Below, piece by piece: positions 53,166 through 64,000 of a stretch of DNA of 64,000 nucleotides; the first letter of the stretch is position 1; each line of letters begins with the position of its first letter. Location: assembly GCA_965200795.1 (NCBI GenBank), contig CBDAVB010000018.1, positions 268,845 to 332,844 of the forward strand. Reading direction: 5' to 3'. Position numbers and translations under genes: made by a program. The notes under the pieces were generated by a model, which ran no database searches, was not told the origin of the DNA, and saw only the letters and a program-made list of their open reading frames with translations. Source of the DNA: Parashewanella sp965200795 (lineage in GTDB: Bacteria; Pseudomonadota; Gammaproteobacteria; Enterobacterales; Shewanellaceae).

Positions 53166-55832
53166 TTAAGCGTATTGCGGGTTAACTTTATCAACGTCAA
53201 TGCCGTATTCTCTGATGGCTTTAGTCAGCACATCAACCGGCAGTTCGCTGCGGTCAGTCAGGCTCTTAAGTGCGGCGATGACAATGAACTTAGCGTCAAC
53301 TTCAAAGTGATGACGCAGGTTGTCACGGCTGTCAGAGCGGCCGAAACCGTCAGTACCAAGTACTTTATAGTCTGTTGGCATGTAGGCGCGTAACTGCTCA
53401 CCGTACACTTTCATGTAGTCAGTCGCGGCAATCGCCGGGCTGTCAGATGAGATAACCGTGCTTACGAATGGCCGTTTCGCTTTCTCAGTCGGGTGAAGCA
53501 TGTTCCAGCGCTCAACCGCCTGACCGTCCCGGGTCAGCTCGTTGAAGCTGGTTACCGAGAATACGTCCGCGGTGATACCGAAATCTTTGGCCAGCGCTTG
53601 TGCCGCGCCGCGTACCTGCTCAAGGATCGTACCGCAACCCATAAGCTGTACTTTGCCTTTACCTGCGCCTTCAACCGTCTCAAGTTTGTAGATGCCTTTC
53701 TTGATGCCCTCTTGCGCGCCTTCCGGCATTTCCGGCTGAACGTAGTTTTCGTTCATGGTGGTCAGGTAGTAGAACACATCTTCCTGGTTATCACCGTACA
53801 TGCGCTCGATACCGTCCTGAACGATAACCGCGATCTCATAACCGTATGTCGGGTCATAAGTGATACAGTTCGCAATGGTGTTCGCCATGACATGGCTGTG
53901 ACCGTCCTGGTGCTGCAGACCTTCACCGTTCAGCGTGGTACGGCCTGACGTGCCGCCCACCAGGAAACCGCGCGCTCTCATATCACCCGCCGCCCACGCT
54001 AAGTCACCGATTCGCTGGAAACCGAACATTGAGTAGTAGATGTAGAACGGGATCATCGGCGTGTCGTTTACTGAGTAACTGGTTGCCGCGGAAACCCAGG
54101 ATGACATCGCGCCAAGCTCGTTAATACCTTCCTGAAGCACCTGACCAGACTTGTCTTCCCGGTAGTAAGCCACTTGATCTTTATCTTGCGGAACGTATTT
54201 CTGACCTTCGTGAGCGTAAATACCCACCTGACGGAACAGACCTTCCATACCGAAAGTACGCGCTTCATCAGGAATGATCGGTACGATGCTCTTACCGATC
54301 TTCTTATCTTTAAGCAGCGCGGTGAGGATACGGACAAATGCCATGGTCGAGGAAATTTCACGACCGTTTGAACCTTTAAGAATGCTGTCAAAGATCGAAA
54401 GCGCGGGCGTTTCCATCTTCTGAGTGAACTTCTCAAGACGCTTAGGCATGCTGCCGTGAAGGGTCTGACGACGCTCAAGCATGTACTTAATTTCCTCAGA
54501 ATCCATACCCGGGTGGTAGAACGGAATTTCTTCCAACTTGTCATCCGGCACCGGGATATTGAAACGGTCACGGAAGTGACGGATAGAATCAACCGCCATT
54601 TTCTTTACGTTATGAGCGATGTTTTTACCTTCACCCGCGTCACCGAGACCGTAACCTTTAACCGTCTTAGCAAGAATTACAGTAGGACGACCTTTAGTCT
54701 TCTTCGCTTTGTCTAATGCCGCGTAAACTTTTACCGGATCATGACCGCCGCGGTTGAGACGCCAGATGTCATCATCTGACATGTTAGCCACCATTTCCGC
54801 CGTTTCCGGGTACTTACCGAAGAAGTGCTCGCGAGTATAAGCCCCGCCTTTTGCTTTACAGTTCTGGTATTCACCGTCTACGGTTTCTTCCATTAACTGC
54901 AGTAGCTTGCCGCTGGTGTCACGCGCTAATAACGGATCCCAGTAACGCCCCCAGATCACTTTAGTCACTTCCCAGCCGGCGCCGGCGAACGTACCTTCAA
55001 GCTCCTGGATGATCTTACCGTTACCGCGCACGGGACCGTCCAGACGCTGCAGGTTACAGTTGATGATGAAGACAAGGTTATCCAGCTCTTCACGCGCCGC
55101 CAGGCCGATAGCGCCTAATGCTTCGGGCTCATCACACTCACCGTCACCTAAGAAACAGTAAACCGTTTGCTCAGAGCAGTCTTTGATACCGCGGTCGGTC
55201 AGGTATTTAAGGAAACGAGCCTGGTAAATCGCCTGGATAGGACCCAGCCCCATAGATACGGTAGGGAACTGCCAGTAATCACCCATTAATTTCGGATGCG
55301 GGTATGAAGACAGACCTTTACCGTCCACTTCCTGACGGAAGTTCGCCAGCTGCTCTTCCGTTAAGCGACCCTCCAGGAATGAACGTGAGTAAATACCCGG
55401 AGCGATGTGACCCTGGAAGTAAACTAAGTCACCGCCGTCTTTTTCGTTCGGCGCGCGGAAGAAGTGGTTAAAACAGACGTCGTAAATGGTCGCGCTTGAA
55501 GCAAAACTGGAAATGTGACCGCCAAGCTCAAGATCTTTCATTGAACCGCGAAGTACCATAGCCAGCGCATTCCAGCGAACTAACGCACGGATACGATGCT
55601 CGATTTCCTGGTTACCCGGCATACGCGGCTCCTGACCCGCGGGAATGGTATTGAGGTATGCTGTGGTCGCCTTGTAAGGCAGGTAAGTACCGTTACGGCG
55701 TGCTTTGTCAATCATCCTTTCTAAAAGATAATGAGCACGCTCCGGGCCTTCTTCTTCTAAGACGGCTTGCAACGCATCAAGCCATTCCTGAGTTTCTAAC
55801 GGATCTACGTCTTGTAGCATATCTTCAGACAT
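53166..55832 (-). CDS. aceE: Pyruvate dehydrogenase E1 component
   Basis: This 888-aa homodimeric E1 decarboxylates pyruvate with thiamine diphosphate. The cofactor motif GDGECDEPEALGAIGLA and the downstream NCNLQRLDGPVRGN are intact, and the protein matches over the usual length. I chose ATG 55832 (MSEDMLQDVDPLETQEWL), which lies eight bases after AGAAGGA and matches the known N-terminus; a frame open 12 codons further upstream is not supported. It is followed closely by aceF and preceded by pdhR. Confidence 0.98.
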   Translation of the reverse strand: MSEDMLQDVDPLETQEWLDALQAVLEEEGPERAHYLLERMIDKARRNGTYLPYKATTAYLNTIPAGQEPRMPGNQEIEHRIRALVRWNALAMVLRGSMKDLELGGHISSFASSATIYDVCFNHFFRAPNEKDGGDLVYFQGHIAPGIYSRSFLEGRLTEEQLANFRQEVDGKGLSSYPHPKLMGDYWQFPTVSMGLGPIQAIYQARFLKYLTDRGIKDCSEQTVYCFLGDGECDEPEALGAIGLAAREELDNLVFIINCNLQRLDGPVRGNGKIIQELEGTFAGAGWEVTKVIWGRYWDPLLARDTSGKLLQLMEETVDGEYQNCKAKGGAYTREHFFGKYPETAEMVANMSDDDIWRLNRGGHDPVKVYAALDKAKKTKGRPTVILAKTVKGYGLGDAGEGKNIAHNVKKMAVDSIRHFRDRFNIPVPDDKLEEIPFYHPGMDSEEIKYMLERRQTLHGSMPKRLEKFTQKMETPALSIFDSILKGSNGREISSTMAFVRILTALLKDKKIGKSIVPIIPDEARTFGMEGLFRQVGIYAHEGQKYVPQDKDQVAYYREDKSGQVLQEGINELGAMSSWVSAATSYSVNDTPMIPFYIYYSMFGFQRIGDLAWAAGDMRARGFLVGGTSGRTTLNGEGLQHQDGHSHVMANTIANCITYDPTYGYEIAVIVQDGIERMYGDNQEDVFYYLTTMNENYVQPEMPEGAQEGIKKGIYKLETVEGAGKGKVQLMGCGTILEQVRGAAQALAKDFGITADVFSVTSFNELTRDGQAVERWNMLHPTEKAKRPFVSTVISSDSPAIAATDYMKVYGEQLRAYMPTDYKVLGTDGFGRSDSRDNLRHHFEVDAKFIVIAALKSLTDRSELPVDVLTKAIREYGIDVDKVNPQYA

Positions 55833-55909
55833 GACACTGTCCTTCTCTATATACAGGTTTAGTTTCAAGTCACAACCTAAGTCGTCGACTAAACGTTTCT
55901 TTTGTTTTT

Positions 55910-55985
55910 GTCATACCTGCGAAAGCGGGTATCCAGACATTTATGCACGGCAGTCAGAAGGCGCCGGACTCCGGCAGGAGTGACG
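55910..55985. repeat. REP-like inverted pair between pdhR and aceE
   Basis: GTCATACCTGCGAAAGCGGG and TATCCAG at the left and CTCCGGCAGGAGTGACG at the right are halves of the same kind of unit as in the two IS982 copies. It occupies most of the pdhR-aceE spacer. Confidence 0.75.
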
Positions 55986-56000
55986 AAAGAGCCAAGGCAC

Positions 56001-56753
56001 TCAGTCACTACTCTTCAAACGGCGCAGACTGCGCTGCAACCGGCTGTCTTCTTCCCTCATCGACAGCATGACTTCTTCAATGTAGCTCAGATGCTCATTG
56101 GAGGCCTCACGCGCGGCACGGGGATTTCGTTCCACGATAGCGGCCAATAACGCCCGACGATGTTTATTCGCCATGTCCTGCGCTTCTTCCCGGCAGCTTA
56201 ACAGCACTAAGTTTTGCTCTACGTTTTGGTGTAAAACCGGTTCTAAACTTAATACCAGATGAAGCATCGCAACATTATGCGACGCTTCGGCGATTGAGCG
56301 ATAAAAGCGCACAATCGCGGCGGTTTTATCTTCTACCGCTTCAGCTTGTTCTACTTCGATGATACGGCGCTTTATGGTCCGCATATCCGCGTCCGTTCCG
56401 CGAAGCGCGGCAAAATAGGCCATCATGCCTTCGGCGGCATGACGAAACTCCAGTAAGTCGTACTGACTTTCGGAGTCATTTTGCATCAGTTCCACAATGG
56501 GATCAGCCATACTCCGCCAAAGCTGCTGTTTAACATACGTGCCGCCTCCCTGACGGCGCGTCAGCAGCCCTTTGACCTCTAATTTCTGGATCGCTTCACG
56601 TAAAGAAGGCCGAGACACATCAAACTGGGAAGCCAGTTCACGCTCGGGCGGTAACTTCTGACCCGGCTGTAAACTGCCCTCGAGGATCATCCGTTCCAGC
56701 TGCTCCATGATAACGTCAGAAATTTTCGGCTGGCTAACTTTACTGTATGCCAT
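56001..56753 (-). CDS. pdhR: PdhR, GntR/FadR-type repressor of pyruvate dehydrogenase
   Basis: This 250-aa regulator has an N-terminal winged helix (PGQKLPPERELASQFDVSRPSLREAIQKLEVKGLL) and a C-terminal FadR-type ligand domain. In relatives it releases DNA when pyruvate binds. It lies upstream of aceE on the same strand in the classical pdhR-aceE-aceF-lpd order. A perfect operator-like palindrome lies 19 bases before its start, which points to self-control and control of the operon. Confidence 0.95.
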   Translation of the reverse strand: MAYSKVSQPKISDVIMEQLERMILEGSLQPGQKLPPERELASQFDVSRPSLREAIQKLEVKGLLTRRQGGGTYVKQQLWRSMADPIVELMQNDSESQYDLLEFRHAAEGMMAYFAALRGTDADMRTIKRRIIEVEQAEAVEDKTAAIVRFYRSIAEASHNVAMLHLVLSLEPVLHQNVEQNLVLLSCREEAQDMANKHRRALLAAIVERNPRAAREASNEHLSYIEEVMLSMREEDSRLQRSLRRLKSSD

Positions 56754-56772
56754 ATTCGCTTGGTTCCCTGTA

Positions 56773-56789
56773 AATTGGTCTTACCAATT
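56773..56789. promoter_or_regulatory. PdhR operator
   Basis: AATTGGTCTTACCAATT is a perfect 7-base inverted repeat around CTT and matches the known PdhR box (ATTGGTnnnACCAAT). It lies directly upstream of pdhR. Confidence 0.88.
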
Positions 56790-56901
56790 TTTTTGAGTGA
56801 CGGCACTTTATCAAATTGATCTGTTAAAGTCCACACAGCTGAGGCCGATAAGCCGTGTTCTTGCTCACTCGAATAGCTGAGAATAGACGATTTTTTTGGC
56901 T

Positions 56902-56918
56902 GAGGGGTCTGACCAATT
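56902..56918. promoter_or_regulatory. Possible second, degenerate PdhR site
   Basis: GAGGGGTCTGACCAATT keeps the right half of the PdhR box (ACCAATT) and GGT of the left half. It ends nine bases before the IS982 copy 2. Confidence 0.35.
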
Positions 56919-56968
56919 AACATTTAAATCTAATGTGTGATTTTATAACTCATTGAAATTGTTTGTTT

Positions 56969-57059
56969 CGTCATTCCTGCGAAGGCAGGAATCCAGCGTC
57001 TTTTTCTTTTTCCGAGCAAAAAGGCACTGGATTCCCGCTTACAACATGCGGGAATGACG
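56969..57059. repeat. REP-like inverted pair inside IS982 copy 2
   Basis: Inverse of 48981-49071 with one base changed (CTGGATTCC instead of CTGGATCCC as read on the element's own strand). It lies between the transposase stop and the right end of the element. Confidence 0.85.
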
Positions 57060-57083
57060 GGGGTTGCAAGTTCAGTAGCGTAA

Positions 57084-57971
57084 TTAGATTGCCAACATCT
57101 CCTCAAATTTCATTGCATCTCTGCCAAACTCGATATTGAAGTAAGCCCCAATGGTTAAGCTTAATACCTTTCTTCCCATTCGACTGGTTAAGTGCCATAA
57201 GTCTCGACAGTTAACATGTTCAATATCAAAATATTTAACAAGTTGCCCTATGGTTGTTTCAACCCTTCTTCGAACATTCATTAGTTGTTTAACCGCCCAC
57301 TTAGGACGATTATCTTTCATGTTTTTCCGTAATGGAGTTTGTAAGTCAATATCAGCTTCAGAGCAGTCGTTATTGAGTATTGGTCTAATAAGCCCTTTAT
57401 CACCAATTAAAAGTCCTTTGATATTATTGATGATTTCATAGGCGGCATCACGTTCATCAACATTTGCGGCGGTTAAAGTCAATTCCACAGGGATACCTCT
57501 TTCATCTACAAGAAGGTGACCATGAAATCCGTAATACTTCATATCCTTAGAGGCGCAGTAGCCATAACTTGCATATCCCTTAAAACTTTTACATTTTCTG
57601 ACACGAGTAAGTTTACAAAACTCAATGGGAAACCCATCAATCAAATGAACATCACAAGTATCTGCTCTGAGTTGATGACATAAGTACTGATGAAATAATT
57701 GCTTCACTTTCCAAAGGTTACTTGCTTGTCTGGCAAACTGTGAACGAGCAGGTAAATCGGGAAACAAGGGTAACCAATACCCTTTGAAATACTCCCAAAT
57801 TCCTTTATCTGTGTGATGCCCAGTCCATTCCCCAACAATTTCCATTGTAATTACTTCAGAATCAGTGAGTTTAGGAGCTCTACCACGGGTTCTTAAGGGA
57901 GTGGTTATTTCTCTCTGGTAAAAATCATCAACTAAACAGTAAACATAAATGATAAAATCTTCGACAGGCAT
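57084..57971 (-). CDS. IS982-family transposase (copy 2)
   Basis: This 295-aa transposase is identical to copy 1 except for one residue (SKDMKYYGF). It begins MPVEDFIIYVYC with the same GAAGG upstream. The DDE residues lie in HLIDGFPIEFC, LIGDKGLIRP and RRRVETTIGQL. The near identity of the two copies shows recent activity. The short target duplication around this copy is nearly perfect. Confidence 0.95.
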   Translation of the reverse strand: MPVEDFIIYVYCLVDDFYQREITTPLRTRGRAPKLTDSEVITMEIVGEWTGHHTDKGIWEYFKGYWLPLFPDLPARSQFARQASNLWKVKQLFHQYLCHQLRADTCDVHLIDGFPIEFCKLTRVRKCKSFKGYASYGYCASKDMKYYGFHGHLLVDERGIPVELTLTAANVDERDAAYEIINNIKGLLIGDKGLIRPILNNDCSEADIDLQTPLRKNMKDNRPKWAVKQLMNVRRRVETTIGQLVKYFDIEHVNCRDLWHLTSRMGRKVLSLTIGAYFNIEFGRDAMKFEEMLAI

Positions 57972-58141
57972 GATCGTATCCTTCAGATAGGATTTTTTAG
58001 AACCAAACATTCTAAGGTATGGTCATGCCTACCAAAAATTAATCACACATCAGGTCACATTTAATGTTTAAAGTATCGATTATAGAAACTGTGATTCTGT
58101 CTTGCTATAGTAGAAAAATAGGCGCAATAAATTTTAAATTT

Positions 58142-58687
58142 ATGACTAAGTCACTGATAAACGGCTGGTTACAGCAAGCTAAGCAGCTTGCGTCTCCGCA
58201 TTTCAATCAACGTCCCGGTGACGATGTATCTCTGTTAGTGATTCACAGTATCAGCTTGCCGGCAGGTGAGTTTGGTCACACTTATATTGATGATTTATTT
58301 CTCGGTAAACTCGATTGCGACGCTCATGAGAGCTTTCAGGATTTAAAGGGTCTGGAAGTTTCGGCGCATTTTCTTATTCGCCGGAACGGAGGAATCACCC
58401 AGTTTGTCAGCTGTGATGACCGGGCCTGGCATGCCGGCGTTTCAGAATTTAACGGCCGCTCAGACTGCAACGACTTTTCCGTCGGCATAGAGCTTGAGGG
58501 CAGTGACGACTGTGAATTTGAGCAAGCACAATACCAAAGCCTGCTGAGTTTGACTCAAATCCTGATGCAGCAATATCCGCAAATTACGATTGATCGGATT
58601 ACCGGTCATTGTCATATCGCGCCAAAAAGAAAAACCGACCCGGGCCCTTATTTTAACTGGCAATATTTTCTGGGTGCATTAACCTAA
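58142..58687 (+). CDS. ampD: AmpD, 1,6-anhydro-MurNAc-L-alanine amidase
   Basis: This 181-aa cytoplasmic zinc amidase cuts recycled muropeptides and so keeps AmpR-controlled beta-lactamase genes off. The motifs VIHSISLP (His ligand), RAWHAG, SVGIELEG and TGHCHIAPKRKTDPGP (His and Asp ligands) are all present. The ATG at 58142 (MTKSLINGWLQQAKQL) gives the family length; an upstream in-frame ATG at 58064 overlaps the IS982 target duplication and adds 26 unlikely residues. It precedes ampE by 168 bases. Confidence 0.95.
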   Translation: MTKSLINGWLQQAKQLASPHFNQRPGDDVSLLVIHSISLPAGEFGHTYIDDLFLGKLDCDAHESFQDLKGLEVSAHFLIRRNGGITQFVSCDDRAWHAGVSEFNGRSDCNDFSVGIELEGSDDCEFEQAQYQSLLSLTQILMQQYPQITIDRITGHCHIAPKRKTDPGPYFNWQYFLGALT

Positions 58688-58855
58688 AAAAAACAATTGG
58701 ACGTATAAATATGATGTAACCCTTTAAGTAACAAAAATAGTATGCGGTTCAATTTACTGATAACCCCTTGGTGGTAACTTAAACCGGCTTAAACCAGCGC
58801 TTGCGGCATTACGAATTGAAACAAGTAACAAACATGGACAAAGGGATAAAGTGAG

Positions 58856-59707
58856 ATGGCACTTTTTTCATTATTAATTGCGATTTTGGCTGAGCGGTTA
58901 AAAGCCTTTCCGGTAAACTGGCAGATTGACACTTTGCTGGCCAGATACCATCAGACTTTTATCGGACAAAGCGCGCTGTCATCTGATATTTTTCTGGTTA
59001 TCGCAATCCTGCTGCCGTCCGTTATCGTGGCCAGCCTGTTATGGTTCATTGAGGACGTATTCTGGGGAGCTCTCAGTTTATCGGTGTGGGTATTCGTCGC
59101 CATCGCATGCTTCAGCCATTCAAAAATAAGAGAGACCTTCAGGCACTTTATCGAATCGGCTTTAAGAGGTGATATTCAGGCATGTTACCATTTAAGTAAT
59201 CAACTCGACCGCCAAACATGTAATGACGCAATCTCAGAGAATGAATTAGGCCAGAAAGTCGGTAAAACGGTCGCTTGGATCAACTACCGGAATTATGGTG
59301 CTATCGCCATTTACCTTATTGCATTTGGCCCGACCGGCGCCGTGTTATACAGCGCAGCGCGCTATTACTATGACCTGAATGTTAAGCAAGTGAAAAGCTC
59401 ACCTTTAGCGGCAAGCATATTATTTGTATTGGACTGGATACCGAGTCGAATGTTCGCCTTCGGGTACCTGATGAGCGGTCACTTCGCACAAGGGTTTACG
59501 ACTTGGCTGCCGCTGGTCAGCCGCCCAACCACTGAGGCCAAACGCATCATTTGTGAAACAGCAGAAGCGTCTGAAATCTTTCCCGAAAAATCGAACGCTC
59601 CGATTTGTATTCAGTCAACATTAGCGTTACTTACTCTAACTAAACGTACGTTTATCTTTCTGGTTACCTTGCTTTCCCTTCTGACGATTTTCGGCTGGGT
59701 GGCTTAA
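58856..59707 (+). CDS. ampE: AmpE-like inner-membrane protein
   Basis: This 283-aa protein resembles AmpE, a membrane protein encoded after ampD that affects beta-lactamase signalling in an undefined way. It begins LFSLLIAILAERLKAFPVNW, as in AmpE, and has four to five membrane segments with a cytoplasmic middle (FRHFIESALRGDIQAC). The match extends over the whole length. A GATAAAGTGAG sequence lies before the ATG. Confidence 0.88.
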   Translation: MALFSLLIAILAERLKAFPVNWQIDTLLARYHQTFIGQSALSSDIFLVIAILLPSVIVASLLWFIEDVFWGALSLSVWVFVAIACFSHSKIRETFRHFIESALRGDIQACYHLSNQLDRQTCNDAISENELGQKVGKTVAWINYRNYGAIAIYLIAFGPTGAVLYSAARYYYDLNVKQVKSSPLAASILFVLDWIPSRMFAFGYLMSGHFAQGFTTWLPLVSRPTTEAKRIICETAEASEIFPEKSNAPICIQSTLALLTLTKRTFIFLVTLLSLLTIFGWVA

Positions 59708-59749
59708 ATTAAGGGACTGTTTTTTGATCCCTTTTCATATCTCATCTGA

Positions 59750-59859
59750 TTAAGTGCCTTTGCAAGGTGCTCTGGTAATACCGACGGTCTTTCAAGCAAG
59801 AGTAACGCCGTAGAGTACTTAAGACGGGCGCCGGAAAGGGAAAAATTATAGCCGGGTAC
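59750..59859 (+). repeat. MITE-like element, copy G (left end lost)
   Basis: It contains GCAAGGTGCTCTGGTAATAC, CAAGCAAGAGTAACGCCG, ACGGGCGCCGGAAAGGG and ends AATTATAGCCGGGTAC. The left inverted end is missing. It lies between ampE and nadC. Confidence 0.7.
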
Positions 59860-59997
59860 TTATATATTGCCGGCGAAAACAATTAATAAACTTAAGGATT
59901 AACTGTTCCGCAACGCTACTATGACATGGTCAGTTATGTTAATCTTCGGCACGGATTTGAATACCTGCCTGTAAAAGACAGACTAGGAAAGCGTTTC

Positions 59998-60903
59998 ATG
60001 TTAGAAAATGATATTCGTCTTGCTGTAACCGCGGCCTTAAATGAAGACTTAGGCCTTAGCCCCGCAGCCGCTGATGAAGGATGCGCTGATCGGACAAGAG
60101 CAGACAAGCTACTGCAAAATGATATAACCGCCCAGCTTATTCCGGCGGACAAGCTTATCGAAGCGACTCTGATTACCCGCGAAGAAGGCGTGTTTTGCGG
60201 CAAGGCCTGGGCAGAACAAGTGTTTAATCAATTAGGCGGTGAAGTTGCGTTACACTGGCTTGTCGATGACGGCGATCTGGTTGTGCCGAATCAGACACTC
60301 TGTGAGTTATCCGGTCCGGCAAGAGCAATCTTAACGGGTGAACGCACAGCAATGAACTTCATCCAAACCCTCTCAGGTGTAGCGAGTCTGACAAAAATCT
60401 ATGTTGATAAAATCGGGGATACTCAAACCAAATTGCTAGACACCCGTAAAACTATTCCGGGTCTGAGAACGGCGCAAAAATACGCTGTGACCTGTGGCGG
60501 CGGAATGAATCACAGAATCGGACTTTTTGACGCGTTCTTAATTAAAGAGAATCACATCATGGCCCGCGGCAGTATCAAAGCCGCCGTCGAGACCGCTCGA
60601 GAAATGCATGCCGATAAAAAAGTTGAAGTGGAAGCAGAATCAATTGAAGAGCTAACACAAGCTCTGGACGCTCAGGCTGACATCGTCATGCTCGATAACT
60701 TTGACATCAACATGATGTTAGATGCTGTAAGTCTTAACAATGAATATAAAGCAAAAGGCGGTGAAACAAAGCTAGAAGTTTCCGGCAATGTTACTTTAGA
60801 AACCATCGCCGACTTCGCCAAAACTGGCATCGACTTTATCTCAGTCGGGGCGCTAACTAAGCACGTTAAAGCCTTAGACCTTTCATTAAGAGTTAAGCAG
60901 TAA
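59998..60903 (+). CDS. nadC: Nicotinate-nucleotide pyrophosphorylase (quinolinate phosphoribosyltransferase)
   Basis: This 301-aa enzyme makes nicotinate mononucleotide from quinolinate and PRPP in de novo NAD synthesis. LDTRKTIPGLRTAQKYAV, CGGGMNHRIGLFDAFLIKENH and MLDNFDINMM are the family blocks with substrate-binding Arg, His and Lys residues. I chose ATG 59998 because AGGAA lies about nine bases upstream. About 15 extra residues (PAAADEGCADRTRADKL) lie in the N-terminal domain. It stands alone here. Confidence 0.96.
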   Translation: MLENDIRLAVTAALNEDLGLSPAAADEGCADRTRADKLLQNDITAQLIPADKLIEATLITREEGVFCGKAWAEQVFNQLGGEVALHWLVDDGDLVVPNQTLCELSGPARAILTGERTAMNFIQTLSGVASLTKIYVDKIGDTQTKLLDTRKTIPGLRTAQKYAVTCGGGMNHRIGLFDAFLIKENHIMARGSIKAAVETAREMHADKKVEVEAESIEELTQALDAQADIVMLDNFDINMMLDAVSLNNEYKAKGGETKLEVSGNVTLETIADFAKTGIDFISVGALTKHVKALDLSLRVKQ

Positions 60904-60910
60904 CATAAAA

Positions 60911-60938
60911 TTTAGCTGGTTCTCTAACAGAACCAGCT
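60911..60938. terminator. Hairpin after nadC
   Basis: AGCTGGTTCT, loop CTAAC, AGAACCAGCT forms a perfect 10-base stem just past nadC. No T tract follows on the plus strand, so termination is uncertain; on the minus strand it is followed by AAATTTTATG. From 60940 to 61150 I see no gene. Confidence 0.5.
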
Positions 60939-61151
60939 TACCAGTCCACAATAGCACTTCTGATATATCACGTTACTCATACAGCAAACTATATTTAGAA
61001 CTTCTGCGAAGCACTCTCACATGGGGCGGAAACAAGATGTTTATAAAGCACGGCTTTATGTGTAGTTGAAGCGCAAGCACCTATGATGCGCCGCTGAGGG
61101 GCACACTGCGAAGCAGCTTTGGACTGCATGTGAGCGTAGATTGTAGTCCAA

Positions 61152-61191
61152 AACGCAAAAACCCCCAAAGCTTTCGCTAAGGGGATTTGCG
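61152..61191 (-). terminator. Terminator of the rRNA operon
   Basis: On the minus strand CGCAAATCCCC, a short loop with TTAGCGAAAGCTTT, then GGGGGTTTTTGCGTTTT. It lies 8 bases past the 5S gene. Confidence 0.85.
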
Positions 61192-61199
61192 TATTCGGC

Positions 61200-61316
61200 G
61201 TCTGGCAATGACCTACTCTCACATGGGGAGACCCCACACTACCATCGGCGAGGCCGCGTTTCACTTCTGAGTTCGGGATGGATTCAGGTGGTGCCGCGGC
61301 TCTGTTGTCACCAGAC
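61200..61316 (-). rRNA. rrf: 5S ribosomal RNA
   Basis: The minus strand reads GTCTGGTGACAACAGAGCCG at the start, contains CCCGAACTCAGAAGTGAAAC and ends GTAGGTCATTGCCAGAC, with the two ends pairing. Length is 117 bases, right for 5S. It is the last gene of the rRNA operon, 126 bases after 23S. Confidence 0.97.
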
Positions 61317-61442
61317 AAATTCTGCTTAAAAATTCGGAAAGCTAATCTCTTCGTAAAGAGTAATCTTTAAATCTTGTTCTTACTTTATCAAGTATCTGAT
61401 ATCCAGCTAAGGTCAGCTTATCGCAAAACCCATTAGGGTTGT

Positions 61443-64000
<2,558 letters not shown>

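Larger units (their letters stand above)
56928..58055 (-). mobile_element. IS982-family element, copy 2
   Basis: 1,128 bases, with the same ends as copy 1. It is flanked by a 9-base direct repeat with one mismatch (AACATTTAA at 56919-56927, CACATTTAA at 58056-58064), as expected from IS982 insertion. It lies between pdhR and ampD, pointing away from ampD. Confidence 0.95.

Noticed and set aside
52588..53169. 193-codon open frame opposite the aceF lipoyl region
   Set aside because: It arises from the Ala/Pro-rich linkers read backwards; aceF is certain on the other strand.
61317..61442. tRNA gene between 23S and 5S
   Set aside because: The 126-base spacer has no cloverleaf-like sequence or TTCGA-type T-arm that I can see.

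Overview
The window reads as chromosome of a host-associated gammaproteobacterium. The housekeeping genes and their order (tsaE-amiB-mutL-miaA-hfq-hflX-hflK-hflC, petABC, pepA-holC-valS, lptFG, pdhR-aceE-aceF-lpdA, ampD-ampE-nadC, 23S-5S rRNA) are typical of the Oceanospirillales/Pseudomonadales side of the class. The many insertion sequences and the eukaryote-like protein domains make an Endozoicomonas-like symbiont my best guess. That assignment is inference, not a sequence match I could run.

Layout. 1-11.2 kb, all minus strand: cytochrome bc1 genes petABC (petC cut by the window edge), hflC/hflK, hflX, hfq, miaA, mutL, amiB and tsaE. 11.2-20.8 kb, accessory: a gene with a eukaryote-type TRAF-C (MATH) domain bracketed by a 23-bp direct repeat, an MFS transporter, a MAPEG protein, an unknown 416-aa protein, a bile-acid/sodium symporter gene split by an ISAzo13-type element, and two tandem paralogous secreted proteins. 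20.9-31.1 kb: valS, then a MORN-repeat plus OTU-protease-like protein wedged between valS and holC, then pepA and the divergent lptF-lptG. 31.2-44.1 kb, accessory: a protein with a fresh 339-bp internal duplication, an endonuclease/phosphatase-fold lipoprotein, comM (yifB), a solitary cytosine-C5 methyltransferase, a protein with a death-domain-like C-terminus, a site-2 protease, rsmC, and two paralogous small hydrophobic proteins separated by an IS4/IS701-type element. 44.5-49.9 kb: nested insertion sequences (an IS5-type element split by an ISL3 element that itself carries an IS256 and an IS982 element). 49.9-56.8 kb: lpdA, aceF, aceE and pdhR, all minus, with a clear PdhR operator. 56.9-58.1 kb: a second IS982 copy. 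58.1-60.9 kb: ampD, ampE, nadC. 61.2-64 kb: 5S and most of 23S rRNA on the minus strand.

How it works together. The core genes cover respiration, protein and RNA quality control, DNA repair, cell-wall amidase and peptidoglycan recycling, LPS export and pyruvate oxidation. Scattered singly between them are genes that look made for the inside of an animal cell: a TRAF-C domain, an OTU-type cysteine protease with MORN repeats, and one or two death-fold-like proteins. These domains belong to ubiquitin, NF-kB and cell-death signalling in animals, so a set of host-directed effectors is the most interesting reading. Several of these loci sit next to copies of a ~150-bp MITE-like repeat with terminal inverted repeats close to GTACCTGACCATAAGTT, seen at seven places. 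That suggests, but does not prove, that such elements helped move or tolerate the inserted genes.
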